Of a DNA stretch of 64,000 bases, positions 42,780 through 52,216 are shown in pieces. Position numbers and translations under genes: made by a program. Under the pieces are notes generated by a model. It saw only the letters and a list, made by a program, of their open reading frames with translations, made no database searches and was not told the DNA's origin. Numbering within the stretch: position 1 is the first letter of the stretch; each line of letters starts with the position of its first letter. Location: positions 331,515 to 395,514 of the forward strand of contig NZ_JABXWT010000002.1 of NCBI RefSeq assembly GCF_013377785.1, in the 5' to 3' direction. Source of the stretch: Ruegeria haliotis (GTDB lineage Bacteria; Pseudomonadota; Alphaproteobacteria; Rhodobacterales; Rhodobacteraceae).

Positions 42780-43618
42780 GCACGATCGACAACCTCCCCC
42801 CTCTGCGCGAGGTCATTGCGGCCCACCAGCTGTCCGCCCGCAAATCGCTGGGCCAGAACTTTCTGCTGGACCTGAACCTGACCGCCAAGATCGCTCGTCA
42901 GGCCGGTGATCTGACGGAATGTGACGTGCTGGAAATCGGCCCCGGCCCCGGTGGGTTGACCCGCGGGTTGCTGTCCGAAGGCGCCCGCACAGTCGTCGCC
43001 GTGGAAAAAGACACCCGCTGCATCGCTGCACTGAACGATATCGCCGCCGCCTATCCCGGTCGGCTCGAAGTGATCAACGGGGACGCCTTGGAAATCGATC
43101 CACTGGCGCATTTGACGCCACCGATTCGGATCGCGGCCAATCTGCCGTACAATGTTGGAACCGAGCTTCTGGTGCGCTGGCTGACCCCACCGGAATGGCC
43201 GCCGTTCTGGCAAAGCCTGACCTTGATGTTCCAGCGCGAAGTTGCAGAACGCATCGTTGCCCAACCCGGTAGCAAGGCCTATGGCAGGTTGGCGCTCCTT
43301 GCCCAATGGCGGGCCGAAGCACGCATCGCCTTGTCATTACCCCCCGGGGCTTTCACCCCACCGCCCAAGGTTTCCAGCGCTGTGGTTCACCTGACCGCGC
43401 TGCCCCAGCCGCGCTATCCTGCTGATGCCGCAACCCTGTCGCGCGTCGTTGCAGCCGCCTTCAATCAACGCCGCAAGATGCTGCGCGCCTCGCTTAAGGG
43501 CGTGGCCCCGGATATCGAGGATCGCCTGACCGCCGCCGGGATCAAACCCACGGACCGGGCCGAGCAGATCCCGCTCGAAGCGTTCTGCGCACTGGCCCGC
43601 GAAATCCGAAAGTCCTGA
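42776..43618 (+). CDS. rsmA: 16S rRNA dimethyladenosine transferase
   Basis: Also known as KsgA. Dimethylates two adenosines near the 3' end of 16S rRNA during small-subunit maturation. The protein of 280 aa shows [20 protein letters not shown] near residue 20, SAM motif [17 protein letters not shown] near 48, VEKDTRC, and the target-binding [14 protein letters not shown] near 120 (N-L-P-Y is the catalytic motif). The ending [16 protein letters not shown] is typical. Last gene of the operon; a strong hairpin terminator follows. Confidence 0.97.
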   Translation: MSTIDNLPPLREVIAAHQLSARKSLGQNFLLDLNLTAKIARQAGDLTECDVLEIGPGPGGLTRGLLSEGARTVVAVEKDTRCIAALNDIAAAYPGRLEVINGDALEIDPLAHLTPPIRIAANLPYNVGTELLVRWLTPPEWPPFWQSLTLMFQREVAERIVAQPGSKAYGRLALLAQWRAEARIALSLPPGAFTPPPKVSSAVVHLTALPQPRYPADAATLSRVVAAAFNQRRKMLRASLKGVAPDIEDRLTAAGIKPTDRAEQIPLEAFCALAREIRKS

Positions 43619-43634
43619 AACACCTCAAAACTAA

Positions 43635-43665
43635 AAAACCCCGGCACATCGACCGGGGTTTTCTT
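43635..43665. terminator. Bidirectional terminator between rsmA and the DUF4167 gene
   Basis: A perfect 10-bp stem (AAAACCCCGG / CCGGGGTTTT) with an 8-nt loop, followed by TTTTCTTTG to the right and flanked by six As to the left, so it works for both converging genes. Confidence 0.9.
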
Positions 43666-43687
43666 TGTTTCGACGCCTGCGCGCTGA

Positions 43688-44281
43688 TTATTCAGCTGCC
43701 TCAGGCGCATCTCCGTTGTCTTTCGCCGCTTCTTCCTTGGCCGCTGGTGCGGCTTTGGGCTTGCGGGCACGCGGCTTGCGCGGGGGTTTTTCCTTGCGCT
43801 CCGGCGCTGCAACGGCCTCGGCCGGTACGTCTTCCTGGCTTTCCGGGGTTTCGACCAGACCACTTTCCGGGGTTGCGGGTTCAGACCCGAAATCCATCAC
43901 ATCGGGCTGCGGCGCCTCGGCCGGGTCCGCCTGACGGGCCGCTTCGCGTTCCTGACGCTCGGCGCGTTCGCGGTCACGTTCGGCCTGACGTTCACGGTTC
44001 TGGCGGTCCTGCTCTTCGCGGCGCGCATCGATCTCGCGCTGCGCTTCGCTCAGCATCCGCAGATAGTGCTCGGCATGCTGTTGGAAGTTTTCGGCCGCCA
44101 CGCGGTCATTCGACAGTTGGGCATCGCGCGCCAACTGATTGTACTTGTCAATGATTTGCTGCGGCGTGCCACGCACTTTACCTTCCGGACCCGAGCTGTC
44201 GAAAACCCGGTTTACGACGTTGCCGCCAGAAGGACGATTGCGGTTGTTCTTGGCCCGCGAGCGGGATTTGGAAGATCTCAT
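43688..44281 (-). CDS. DUF4167 family protein
   Basis: A 197-aa protein with a basic N-terminal part that defines DUF4167 in alphaproteobacteria: RSRAKNNRNRPSGGNVVNRV, then GTPQQIIDKYNQLARDAQ and NFQQHAEHYLRMLSEAQREI. This is followed by a long Arg/Glu/Gln coiled region and an Ala/Pro/Lys-rich tail with no fold. The basic start suggests RNA or nucleic-acid binding; the biological role is unknown. Upstream of it, on the same strand, lies prmC. Confidence 0.88.
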   Translation of the reverse strand: MRSSKSRSRAKNNRNRPSGGNVVNRVFDSSGPEGKVRGTPQQIIDKYNQLARDAQLSNDRVAAENFQQHAEHYLRMLSEAQREIDARREEQDRQNRERQAERDRERAERQEREAARQADPAEAPQPDVMDFGSEPATPESGLVETPESQEDVPAEAVAAPERKEKPPRKPRARKPKAAPAAKEEAAKDNGDAPEAAE

Positions 44282-44521
44282 CTTACTTTACGTCAGCCTT
44301 ATCAATTCGCTGTCGATCAACTCGTACCTTACGCTGCTCTGAGGCTTGTGCCGTACCGTGTCGTCGACTTTTTTGGGCTTGCGTCAGGGGTGCGCTGAAA
44401 CAGCGTCAACCTCGCCGACTGATCCTGAGTAAGCATGTCCAGCGCGCGCAAACAAGGGGTTTTTCCGGATTATCGCAGCTTTTTTACATAAACCGGCGTT
44501 TTTCGGCCTCAGTTACAGGGG

Positions 44522-45367
44522 TCAACCCGGCATTCTTGCGCCGACAACCCGGTCGCGCCCATCCAGATCAGGAATGACGCGAATGTCAGACAAACCTGTT
44601 GCGTCAAACAATGCGGATACATCCGCAGCCTGCGTTGGCCCGATCTCAACCAGAATACGCCCGCCCGGTGTCAGGAAATCGGGTGCGTCCGCAGCAATGC
44701 GGCGATAGGCGTCCAAGCCGTCATTCTCGTCCGTCAGCGCCAGCCGTGGTTCATGCTCGCGGACTTCCGGCGACAATTCGTCCATTTCAGTCAGCGAGAT
44801 ATAGGGCGGATTCGCGACAATCAAATCGAACAAACCGTCAACCGATGCAAACCAATCGGATGCCCGGATTTCGACCCTGCCCTGAACCTCGTGCTGAACG
44901 GCGTTTGCACTGGCTTGCAAGCAGGCTGCCTCGCTCAGGTCAACCCCGATACCCGAGGCGCTGATCCGTTCCGCCAGCAGCGTGATCAGGATACAGCCTG
45001 ATCCGACCCCCAGATCCAGCACGTGATCAAAAGGTTCGCTCAGGGCCGCTTCGATCAGCGCCTCGGTTTCCGGTCGCGGATCCAGAACATCGCGGCTGAC
45101 GCGGAACCTGCGGCCGTAAAACGCGCGCTCGCCCAGCAGATGAGAAACAGGCACCCGAATGGCGCGCAGCGAAATCAGCTGATCATACCGCTCAGCAATA
45201 TCCGGCGATAATTCCTCTGGAGCAATCAACGTGACCCGGCTGGCCTCGATCCGTGCGGCATGGGCCAGCAACAGCCGCGCATCACGCGCCGGGTCATCTA
45301 CACCTGCCGCACGCAAACGCGCTGTTGCAGCCACCATCGCCTGCGCTGCCGTCTGCGCCCCGGTCAT
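44522..45367 (-). CDS. prmC: Release factor glutamine methyltransferase
   Basis: SAM-dependent enzyme that methylates the glutamine of the GGQ loop in RF1 and RF2. The protein of 281 aa has an N-terminal helical domain ([33 protein letters not shown]) and a catalytic domain with motif [16 protein letters not shown] near 120 and the N-P-P-Y motif ([11 protein letters not shown]) near 190. The start overlaps the prfA stop by 4 bp, so the modifier and its substrate are made together. Confidence 0.96.
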   Translation of the reverse strand: MTGAQTAAQAMVAATARLRAAGVDDPARDARLLLAHAARIEASRVTLIAPEELSPDIAERYDQLISLRAIRVPVSHLLGERAFYGRRFRVSRDVLDPRPETEALIEAALSEPFDHVLDLGVGSGCILITLLAERISASGIGVDLSEAACLQASANAVQHEVQGRVEIRASDWFASVDGLFDLIVANPPYISLTEMDELSPEVREHEPRLALTDENDGLDAYRRIAADAPDFLTPGGRILVEIGPTQAADVSALFDATGLSDIRVIPDLDGRDRVVGARMPG

Positions 45368-46437
45368 TGCGCCATCTCAGCCAACAGGCGGGCCTGATCA
45401 TTAGCAGTCAACGCAGTGATCACCTCGTCCAGATCGCCCTGCATCACCTGATCCAGCTTATAAAGCGTCAGATTGATCCTGTGGTCCGTCATGCGGCCTT
45501 GCGGAAAATTATACGTCCGGATGCGTTCGGACCGGTCGCCTGATCCCACCTGACTGGCACGATCCGCCGACCGCTCACTGTCGATCCGCTGCCGCTCCTG
45601 ATCAAACAGGCGTGTCTTCAACACCTGCATCGCAATTTCGCGGTTTCGGTGCTGCGATTTTTCCGAACTGGTCACGACGATGCCGCTGGGCAGGTGCGTG
45701 ATCCGAACCGCCGAATCCGTTGTGTTCACGTGCTGCCCACCGGCACCCGAGCTGCGCATCGTATCGATCCGGATATCATTCGCGTCGATCTGAATGTCCA
45801 CATCTTCGGCTTCGGGCAGCACCGCCACGGTCGCGGCCGAGGTGTGAATGCGCCCGCCGCTTTCGGTCTCGGGCACGCGCTGCACCCGGTGCACACCGGA
45901 TTCGTATTTCATCCGGGCGAAAACGTTGTCGCCCTTGATATGGGCAACGACCTCTTTGATCCCGCCCAGATCCGACACCTGTTCTTCTATAATCTCGAAT
46001 TTCCAGCCCCGCGCCTCGGCATAGCGCTGGTACATGCGCAACAGATCGCCCGCGAACAGGGCCGCTTCGTCCCCTCCCGTACCGGGGCGAATTTCCAGCA
46101 TCGCCGGACGCACGTCTGCTGCATCCTTGGGCAAAAGCGTCAATTGCAGCGCATGCTCGGCGTCAGGAATCCGGGCCTGAAGCTGCGGAATTTCTTCCTC
46201 AGCCAATTCCTTCATGTCCGGATCAGCCAGCATAGCCTGCGCTTCGGCCAGATCGCCGACCAGTTGCCGCCAGGCCATGATCTGATCCACCACAGGTTTG
46301 AGGTCGGAATATTCTTTGGCCAAAGCCGCAATATCCCCGCCCGAGGCACCATCGGCCATGGCAGCTTCGAGATACTGGAAACGTTGGGTGATCTGTTCAA
46401 GACGTTCTTCGGGGATCATTCGGGCGGTGTCTATCAT
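45364..46437 (-). CDS. prfA: Peptide chain release factor 1
   Basis: Recognises UAA and UAG stop codons and triggers peptide release. The protein of 357 aa has an N-terminal coiled domain, the anticodon-like region, and the hydrolysis loop [20 protein letters not shown] with the GGQ motif near residue 230. The [16 protein letters not shown] segment lies near 115 and ENTYNFPQ-like [18 protein letters not shown] near 303. ATG 46419 ([10 protein letters not shown]) is an alternative start 6 codons in. It leads into prmC with an ATGA overlap. Confidence 0.97.
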   Translation of the reverse strand: MIDTARMIPEERLEQITQRFQYLEAAMADGASGGDIAALAKEYSDLKPVVDQIMAWRQLVGDLAEAQAMLADPDMKELAEEEIPQLQARIPDAEHALQLTLLPKDAADVRPAMLEIRPGTGGDEAALFAGDLLRMYQRYAEARGWKFEIIEEQVSDLGGIKEVVAHIKGDNVFARMKYESGVHRVQRVPETESGGRIHTSAATVAVLPEAEDVDIQIDANDIRIDTMRSSGAGGQHVNTTDSAVRITHLPSGIVVTSSEKSQHRNREIAMQVLKTRLFDQERQRIDSERSADRASQVGSGDRSERIRTYNFPQGRMTDHRINLTLYKLDQVMQGDLDEVITALTANDQARLLAEMAQ

Positions 46438-46482
46438 CCCGGGGCTTTGGTCAAGACCTTGCCCTGTGCTAAGCTACCGCAC

Positions 46483-46770
46483 ATGAAACGGATTGTTCTG
46501 ATTTTGACACTCTGCGCGACACCCGCCCTGGCCGATGTGACCGGCCCCGGCGGCAAGGTACAGGATTGCTATTGCACGGATAAATCGGGCACCCGCGTCG
46601 AGCTGGGCGAAATGATCTGCCTGCAGGTCGATGGCCGCATGTTCATGGCGCAATGTCAGATGTCGCTGAACGTGCCGATGTGGCGCGAGGTACAGGAAGG
46701 CTGCCTATCCTCAGGGCTGCAACAAAGCGAGCCACCCATCAACACGGCCTCGATTTACCCCAAAATCTGA
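46483..46770 (+). CDS. Small secreted cysteine-containing protein, unknown
   Basis: A 95-aa protein with a clear signal peptide (MKRIVLILTLCATPALA, cleavage near residue 17) and a short mature part containing DCYCTDKSG, MICLQVDGR, MAQCQMSLNVPMW and EGCLSSG, so five cysteines that could form disulfides in the periplasm. The pattern is a small conserved family in this group of bacteria as far as I can tell, without known function. Its last 60 bp overlap the end of the convergent DUF1499 gene. Confidence 0.75.
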   Translation: MKRIVLILTLCATPALADVTGPGGKVQDCYCTDKSGTRVELGEMICLQVDGRMFMAQCQMSLNVPMWREVQEGCLSSGLQQSEPPINTASIYPKI

Positions 46771-47118
46771 TCTTCCAAAGCGCAGACGGCCATGGATACG
46801 CAGGGTGTCACCATCCTGTTGCACCGTCGTGTAATCTGGAAAGCCGATCACCGGGGTGCGGGTAACGTAGGTGATCACCCCCTCTTCCACCGAGCCGGTC
46901 AGAACACGCGTGCGTGGCGACGTGCGTGCAATGGCATCCAGACGTTCCAGACCATCAGGACCGGTTTCCACAAGACGCAAGACGCCGCCCCGATCATTTC
47001 GGTCCACATCGCCAACGGGTGCTACATGCCAGCGCCCGGGATCGGACGGGGCCAGACGAATATAGGCGCCCATCAGAACAACCGCGCCAACGACCAGCCA
47101 GAGACCCATCTTTTTCAT
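46711..47118 (-). CDS. DUF1499 family membrane-anchored protein
   Basis: A 135-aa protein with an N-terminal anchor or signal (MGLWLVVGAVVLMGAYIRL) and a DUF1499 domain whose recognisable parts are FPDYTTVQQDGDTLRIHGRL and FGRSDFGVNRGRVDGWL at the very end, the family's most conserved segment. Function unknown. Because the conserved end lies at 46711-46770, the 60-bp convergent overlap with the small secreted-protein gene falls in a constrained region and is likely real, not a start/stop mistake. Confidence 0.83.
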   Translation of the reverse strand: MKKMGLWLVVGAVVLMGAYIRLAPSDPGRWHVAPVGDVDRNDRGGVLRLVETGPDGLERLDAIARTSPRTRVLTGSVEEGVITYVTRTPVIGFPDYTTVQQDGDTLRIHGRLRFGRSDFGVNRGRVDGWLALLQP

Positions 47119-47183
47119 CCCAACTCCATCCTCTCAAAAACCCTATTCGGAACGGATCTGGCGGCAAGGCACAACGACCCAAC

Positions 47184-48131
47184 CTACCGCGACGTCACAC
47201 CCGGCAAAATGCACACCAGCTCAAACAACAGGTTTGCAGCCGTTAACGCGGTGTTGCCCGATGGATCATACGGCGGGGACACCTCGACCAGATCACACCC
47301 CACCACGTTCACCCCACCTAGCGCATGGATCAACTGCAATGCCTGCGGCGTGGACAGCCCGGCAATTTCGGGCGTACCGGTGCCAGGGGCAAAAGACGGG
47401 TCCAGACTGTCGATATCATAGGTGATGTAGACCGGGTGGTCGCCAATCGTCTTGCGGATTTGCGAGCCGATCTCGGTCAGGTTCTGCTGCCACAGCTCCC
47501 AAGCGGGGAACTGACGGAATCCCCATTCCTTGGCCTCGGTAAAGTCTGACGCCGCATAGCCCGAGCCGCGAATGCCAATCTGAAACGTTTTGTCGGGGAC
47601 GATCAGCCCCTCTTCGTATGCCCGGCGAAAGACGGTGCCGTGGGTTTCCTTTTCGCCGAACATCTCGTCATTCACATCCGCATGGGCATCCACATGTATC
47701 AGTGCAACAGGCCCGTGTTTCGCCGCAATTGCCCGCAGGATCGGCAGGGTGATCGAATGATCGCCACCCATCGCAACCGGAATCACATCCTGCGCCAGAA
47801 TGGCGTCGTAGCTTTCTTTGATGATCTTCAAACTGTCCGGCAGCGAAAATGTGTTGATTGCCAGATCGCCGATATCCGCAATCTGCAGGCTGTCGAAGGG
47901 CGCCGCAGACGTGGCCATGTTATAGGGCCGGATCATCGCGCTTTCGCTGCGGATCTGTTTCGGGCCGAACCGCGTACCAGATCGCCACGATGTCCCGATA
48001 TCCATGGGAATGCCCAGAACCGCAACATCCAGCCCCGCCAACGCGCCGGCCTGAGGCAGCCGCATAAAGGTGTTCGGCCCCGAGAACCGCGCCAGATCAT
48101 TGCCGCTGATCGGTTGATTGAATTCAGTCAT
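47184..48131 (-). CDS. speB: Agmatinase / ureohydrolase family protein
   Basis: Mn-dependent hydrolase of the arginase superfamily, 315 aa, most similar to agmatinases (agmatine to putrescine and urea); guanidinobutyrase or related activity is possible. The metal sites are intact: GGDHSITLP near residue 130, HVDAHADVND near 152 and TYDIDSLDPSFAPGTGTPE near 235. ATG 48131 (MTEFNQPISGND) is preferred over a TTG further up. GGGAAG lies upstream. It follows the M20 amidohydrolase gene in the same direction with a gap of 226 bp. Confidence 0.92.
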   Translation of the reverse strand: MTEFNQPISGNDLARFSGPNTFMRLPQAGALAGLDVAVLGIPMDIGTSWRSGTRFGPKQIRSESAMIRPYNMATSAAPFDSLQIADIGDLAINTFSLPDSLKIIKESYDAILAQDVIPVAMGGDHSITLPILRAIAAKHGPVALIHVDAHADVNDEMFGEKETHGTVFRRAYEEGLIVPDKTFQIGIRGSGYAASDFTEAKEWGFRQFPAWELWQQNLTEIGSQIRKTIGDHPVYITYDIDSLDPSFAPGTGTPEIAGLSTPQALQLIHALGGVNVVGCDLVEVSPPYDPSGNTALTAANLLFELVCILPGVTSR

Positions 48132-48357
48132 GAGCGTTCTTCCCAGCCCGTTTGATCCCTTAGCACAGCAAATAACGGCAACATGGCTAACCAAAGGTTA
48201 AAGTCGGGGACAAAGACCGGGCTTAGATCGTTGATGCCAAAGCTCAGGCAAACCGGACCGCCGCCGACAACACCCTTGATCTTTTGCGCCACCGCAATTG
48301 GACCTGACTGTTGGCATCTTCCAACACCAAATCATCGGATTCCTTTCGGCGCCCCGT

Positions 48358-49521
48358 TCAACCCAATGGCTGTGCTTTTTCCACGATCCGCGCAAAAAAG
48401 GATGCGCCAACCGGCGCAATCTCGTCGTTGAAATTGTATTTCGGGTGGTGCAGGCCAGCCCCCTCACCCTGCCCCAGAAACAGATAAGCCCCCGGCCGGG
48501 CTTGCAGCATGTACGAGAAATCCTCGGCCCCCATGTCCCGGCCAATCGTGTCGACCACGCGATCATCGCCTGAAATCTCACGCGCCACCTCGGCTGCAAA
48601 GGCGCATTTGCCAGCGTCGTTGATCGTGGCCGGATAACCGACCTCATAATCCAAATCGGCCTCGACCCCGTACGAGGCCGCCTGCCCCTGCACGATCTGC
48701 GTCATCCGCTCCATCACCATCTTCTGCACCTGTGGATCAAAGGTACGCACGGTGCCGTTCAGATACGCAGTATCCGGGATCACGTTATCGATCGTTCCGG
48801 TATGGATCTGCGTGACCGAGACGACCAGATCTTCAACCGCATAATGGTTACGGCTGACAATGGTCTGAATGGCCTGTGCAATCCCACATGCCGCCATCAC
48901 CGGATCGCGGGTCTGATGCGGCATGGCGCCGTGCCCACCAACGCCCTGAATATTGATGTGGAACGTATCCACAGCCGCCATGATGGGTCCGGGCGTGGTA
49001 TAGAAAGCACCCTCGGCGTTACCCGGATCATTGTGCAAGGCAAAGACCTGGGAAATGTCGAACCGATCCATAATACCTTCTTCGACCATCACCCCGGCAC
49101 CGCCGCCGTTTTCCTCGGCTGGTTGAAAGATCAGCGCCACCCGACCCCGGAAATTTCGCGTTTCCGCCAGATATCGCGCCGCACCCAGCAACATTGTTGT
49201 GTGCCCGTCATGCCCGCAGGCATGCATCTTGCCGGGGTTCGTCGAGGCATAGTCCAACCCCGTTTCCTCGGGGATCGGCAGCCCGTCCATATCGGCACGC
49301 AAACCAATGGTCGGCCCCTCGCCGTGCCCGTTGATGATCGCGACGATCCCGGTCTTGGCGATTCCGTCATGCAGCTCATCGACACCGAACTCACGCAGAC
49401 GTTCGACCACAAACGCCGCCGTTTCATGGCATTCGAACTCCAGCTCGGGGATCGTATGCAGGTGCTGGCGCCACGTGGCCATGTCGGCGGCGTAGTCGGC
49501 AATACGGTTCACAACAGGCAT
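48358..49521 (-). CDS. M20-family amidohydrolase (hippurate hydrolase type)
   Basis: Zinc-dependent amidohydrolase of 387 aa that cleaves N-acyl amino acids or similar amides in the cytoplasm. Landmarks are LRADMDGLPIPEETGL near residue 72, the metal-binding HACGHDGHTTMLLG near 100, LIFQPAEENGGGAG with the catalytic Glu near 135, FALHNDPG, and MGAEDFSYML near 355. The dimerisation domain lies at about 185-300. The family is often labelled amidohydrolase or N-acyl-L-amino acid amidohydrolase; the substrate is not readable. GGAG precedes ATG 49521, which is divergent from mazG with a 66-bp gap. Confidence 0.92.
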   Translation of the reverse strand: MPVVNRIADYAADMATWRQHLHTIPELEFECHETAAFVVERLREFGVDELHDGIAKTGIVAIINGHGEGPTIGLRADMDGLPIPEETGLDYASTNPGKMHACGHDGHTTMLLGAARYLAETRNFRGRVALIFQPAEENGGGAGVMVEEGIMDRFDISQVFALHNDPGNAEGAFYTTPGPIMAAVDTFHINIQGVGGHGAMPHQTRDPVMAACGIAQAIQTIVSRNHYAVEDLVVSVTQIHTGTIDNVIPDTAYLNGTVRTFDPQVQKMVMERMTQIVQGQAASYGVEADLDYEVGYPATINDAGKCAFAAEVAREISGDDRVVDTIGRDMGAEDFSYMLQARPGAYLFLGQGEGAGLHHPKYNFNDEIAPVGASFFARIVEKAQPLG

Positions 49522-49587
49522 ATGGGGTGGACTCCTGATCCAAGCTGCGGGATGTCTGCATCTGACACCGGAACAAAGGGCTTCGCA

Positions 49588-50445
49588 ATGGCTGAAAATC
49601 CGCTGATCCATGATCACGACGCTGGCATCGAGCGTCTGTTGGAAATCATGCGCCGGTTGCGTGACCCGCAATCCGGCTGCCCGTGGGATATCGAGCAGGA
49701 CTTCGGCACCATCGCCCCCTACACGATCGAAGAAGCCTATGAGGTCGCCGACGCCATCGAACGTCAAGCCTGGGACGAATTGAAGGGCGAGCTGGGCGAC
49801 CTGCTGTTCCAATCGGTGTTCCACGCTCAGATGGCCGAAGAGGCCGGACATTTCGCCTTTCAGGACGTGGTGCGCACCATGTCTGACAAGATGGTCGCCC
49901 GTCATCCACATGTGTTCGGCAACGAATCCCGCGACAAATCGGCGGAACAACAGACTCTGGACTGGGAAACCATCAAGGCGGCAGAGCGCGCTGGAAAGGC
50001 GCAGCAAGGTGCGCTGGACGGCGTCGCACCCAACCTGCCCGCCCTGCTGCGCGCCCACAAACTGCAAAACCGCGCGGCGCGTGTGGGGTTCGACTGGCCG
50101 GACGCCAGCCATGTGCTGAACAAGATCACCGAAGAAGCTGCCGAACTGGAAGAGGCGCGCGACGCCAAGGACGCAGACGCGCTCGAGGATGAGTTCGGCG
50201 ATCTGCTGTTCGTGATGGTCAATCTGGGCCGCCATCTCGGGATTGAACCCGAGGCCGCCCTGCGCCGCACCAACGCCAAGTTCACCCGCCGTTTCGAACA
50301 GGTCGAATCCCGGCTGGCTGCGCGTGGCAAGGCCCCCACCGATAGCACCTTGGAGGAAATGGATGCGCTGTGGGACGAGGTCAAAACCGAGGAACACCGC
50401 GCCAACGGCAAACTCCCGCCTGTAAGCGCCGCAACCGAGGCCTGA
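49588..50445 (+). CDS. mazG: Nucleoside triphosphate pyrophosphohydrolase
   Basis: Housekeeping MazG that hydrolyses (d)NTPs to monophosphates, limiting damaged nucleotides. The protein of 285 aa has the tandem-repeat layout: first domain with CPWDIEQDFGTIAPYTIEEA and ELKGELGDLLFQ (E-x2-E and E-x2-D type metal sites), second with KITEEAAELEEARD and EDEFGDLLFVMVNL. The VFGNESRDKSAEQQ segment links them. It is divergent from the amidohydrolase gene and followed 63 bp later by the nucleoside hydrolase gene, so the two may serve nucleotide salvage and cleanup. Confidence 0.95.
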   Translation: MAENPLIHDHDAGIERLLEIMRRLRDPQSGCPWDIEQDFGTIAPYTIEEAYEVADAIERQAWDELKGELGDLLFQSVFHAQMAEEAGHFAFQDVVRTMSDKMVARHPHVFGNESRDKSAEQQTLDWETIKAAERAGKAQQGALDGVAPNLPALLRAHKLQNRAARVGFDWPDASHVLNKITEEAAELEEARDAKDADALEDEFGDLLFVMVNLGRHLGIEPEAALRRTNAKFTRRFEQVESRLAARGKAPTDSTLEEMDALWDEVKTEEHRANGKLPPVSAATEA

Positions 50446-50508
50446 AACCGCTGGACAAGTCAGGCGACACTTGCCAGTGTCCGCGCTTCAATTCCCCGGA
50501 GGCAACCC

Positions 50509-51450
50509 ATGGCACCGCGCAAGATCATCATCGACACCGATCCGGGACAGGACGACGCCGTCGCCATTTTGCTAGCGCTGGCCAGCCCCGCCGAGATCGA
50601 GGTTCTGGGGATCACCGCCGTTGCCGGCAACGTGCCGCTGGAATTGACCGCCAAGAACGCCCGTATCGTGTGCGAGCTGGCAGGCCACACTGAGATACCC
50701 GTCTATGCCGGATGCGACCGCCCGCTGAATCGCCCGCTGATCACGGCCGAGCATGTCCACGGCAAAACCGGTCTTGATGGCCCGAACTTGCCCGATCCGC
50801 AGATGCAACTGACCGAAGGGCATGCCGTCGATTTCATCATCGACACCCTGCGCGCGCATGAACCCGGTACCGTTACACTCTGCCCCTTAGGTCCCCTAAC
50901 CAACATCGCGACGGCCTTCCAGAAAGCCCCGGATGTCGTGGACCGCGTGCAGGAAATCGTTTTGATGGGCGGCGCCTATTTTGAGGTTGGAAACATCACT
51001 CCAACAGCCGAGTTCAACATTCATGTTGATCCGGAAGCCGCTGACATCGTGTTTAAATCTGGAAAGCAGATTGTGGTCATGCCCCTCGACGTCACCCACA
51101 AGGCGCTGGTCACTCAATCCCGCAATGACGCCTTTCGCGCTATCGGCAGCAAGGTCGGTATCGCAGTTGCCGAAATGACCGATTTCTTTGAACGCTTCGA
51201 CAAGGAAAAATACGGCAGCGCAGGCGCTCCACTGCATGACCCTTGCGTCACCGCATACCTGATCAGACCCGAGCTTTTCAAAGGCCGCCACGTGAACGTT
51301 GAAATCGAAACCCAGTCCGAGCTGACACTGGGCATGACCGTCGCAGACTGGTGGGGTGTCACCGACCGACCGCCCAACGCGATGTTCATGGGGGATCTGG
51401 ACGCCGACGGCTTTTTTGCCCTGCTCAAAGACCGTCTGGCGCAGCTATGA
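50509..51450 (+). CDS. iunH: Inosine-uridine-preferring nucleoside hydrolase
   Basis: Calcium-dependent N-ribohydrolase of 313 aa that splits ribonucleosides to base and ribose. The four-aspartate cluster is at the start (IIIDTDPGQDDAVAILLAL), followed by the typical CPLGPLTNIATAF near 125, IVLMGGAYFEVGNITPTAEF with the asparagine that binds the ribose near 155, and the active-site histidine context GAPLHDPCVTAYLI near 240. The stop overlaps the acetyltransferase gene by ATGA. Confidence 0.94.
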   Translation: MAPRKIIIDTDPGQDDAVAILLALASPAEIEVLGITAVAGNVPLELTAKNARIVCELAGHTEIPVYAGCDRPLNRPLITAEHVHGKTGLDGPNLPDPQMQLTEGHAVDFIIDTLRAHEPGTVTLCPLGPLTNIATAFQKAPDVVDRVQEIVLMGGAYFEVGNITPTAEFNIHVDPEAADIVFKSGKQIVVMPLDVTHKALVTQSRNDAFRAIGSKVGIAVAEMTDFFERFDKEKYGSAGAPLHDPCVTAYLIRPELFKGRHVNVEIETQSELTLGMTVADWWGVTDRPPNAMFMGDLDADGFFALLKDRLAQL

Positions 51451-51896
51451 GCGCCGCCCTCCGCCTGGCTCGCCCCGAAGATCTGGATCGCCTGATGGGT
51501 CTGGTCGCCGCCTTCCACACCGAGGCCGGTATCGATCAGGACGCCGATCAACGGCGCGAAGCTTTGATGCCGCTGCTGGAAGGCATCCCGCACGGCTGCA
51601 TTTACCTGATCGGTCCGGGCCGCGCGCCACTGGGATACATCATCCTGACCTTCGGCTGGTCGGTCGAGTTTGGCGGCATGGACGGCTTTGTCGACGAAAT
51701 CTACATCCGCCCCGCCGTGCGAGGCCGTGGCATTGCCACCGAAGTGCTGTTGGAACTTCCAAAGGCGCTGGCCGAGGCCGGGCTGACCGCCCTGCACCTC
51801 GAAGTCGATCGCGATAACCAGTCGGCGCAAAAGCTGTATCTGCGCACCGGATTCAAACCCCGCGACCGCTACATGCTGATGAGCAACGTGCTTTAG
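51447..51896 (+). CDS. GNAT-family N-acetyltransferase
   Basis: Acetyl-CoA-dependent acetyltransferase of 149 aa; acceptor unknown. Motif A (acetyl-CoA loop) reads VRGRGIATEVLLELPKALAE near residue 95, with the Q/RxxGxG/A pattern. DEIYIRPAVRGRG and VDRDNQSAQKLYLRTGF are typical. It is coupled to iunH by a 4-bp overlap, and its own stop overlaps the end of a convergent lipoprotein gene by 3 bp. Confidence 0.9.
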   Translation: MSAALRLARPEDLDRLMGLVAAFHTEAGIDQDADQRREALMPLLEGIPHGCIYLIGPGRAPLGYIILTFGWSVEFGGMDGFVDEIYIRPAVRGRGIATEVLLELPKALAEAGLTALHLEVDRDNQSAQKLYLRTGFKPRDRYMLMSNVL

Positions 51897-52063
51897 CGCG
51901 ACTCGCCGCGGAAAATCAGACCCGGATTATAAAACATCTCCTGGACCGGATCATCCGACGAGACCTTGTCACCGGTAATCGGATAGGTCCCCGGCCCGGC
52001 ACACGCCGCCATCAATCCAATCGAAAACATGGAAAGTGTCAGAAGGAATTTTGATACAGGCAT
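51893..52063 (-). CDS. Short lipoprotein, unknown
   Basis: A 56-aa predicted lipoprotein: basic start, hydrophobic signal (FLLTLSMFSIGLMAACAG) with lipobox LMAAC (Cys near residue 21), and a short mature region that runs through PITGDKVSSDDPVQ and ends FRGESR. GGGGAA lies a few bases before the ATG at 52063. No function known. Its end overlaps the acetyltransferase stop by 3 bp. It is too short for most gene callers to report and could easily be missed. Confidence 0.72.
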   Translation of the reverse strand: MPVSKFLLTLSMFSIGLMAACAGPGTYPITGDKVSSDDPVQEMFYNPGLIFRGESR

Positions 52064-52216
52064 CGTCTTCCCCTTTTCTGCAATCCAGACAGATTAGGAC
52101 GCGACGCTTGAGGGTGGTTAGGAACAAATTCACACATAAGTGTATTTATGTAGACGAATTTTTGCCAATGAACTTTATCAAAACCCGATAGCAGGCTGTG
52201 AGACCTAAATAAAACC

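Noticed and set aside
52134-52151. AT-rich dyad ACATAA...TTATGT in the gap between the short lipoprotein gene and the second acetyltransferase gene
   Set aside because: Only 6 bp per arm in an AT-rich patch; likely by chance, though an operator cannot be ruled out.
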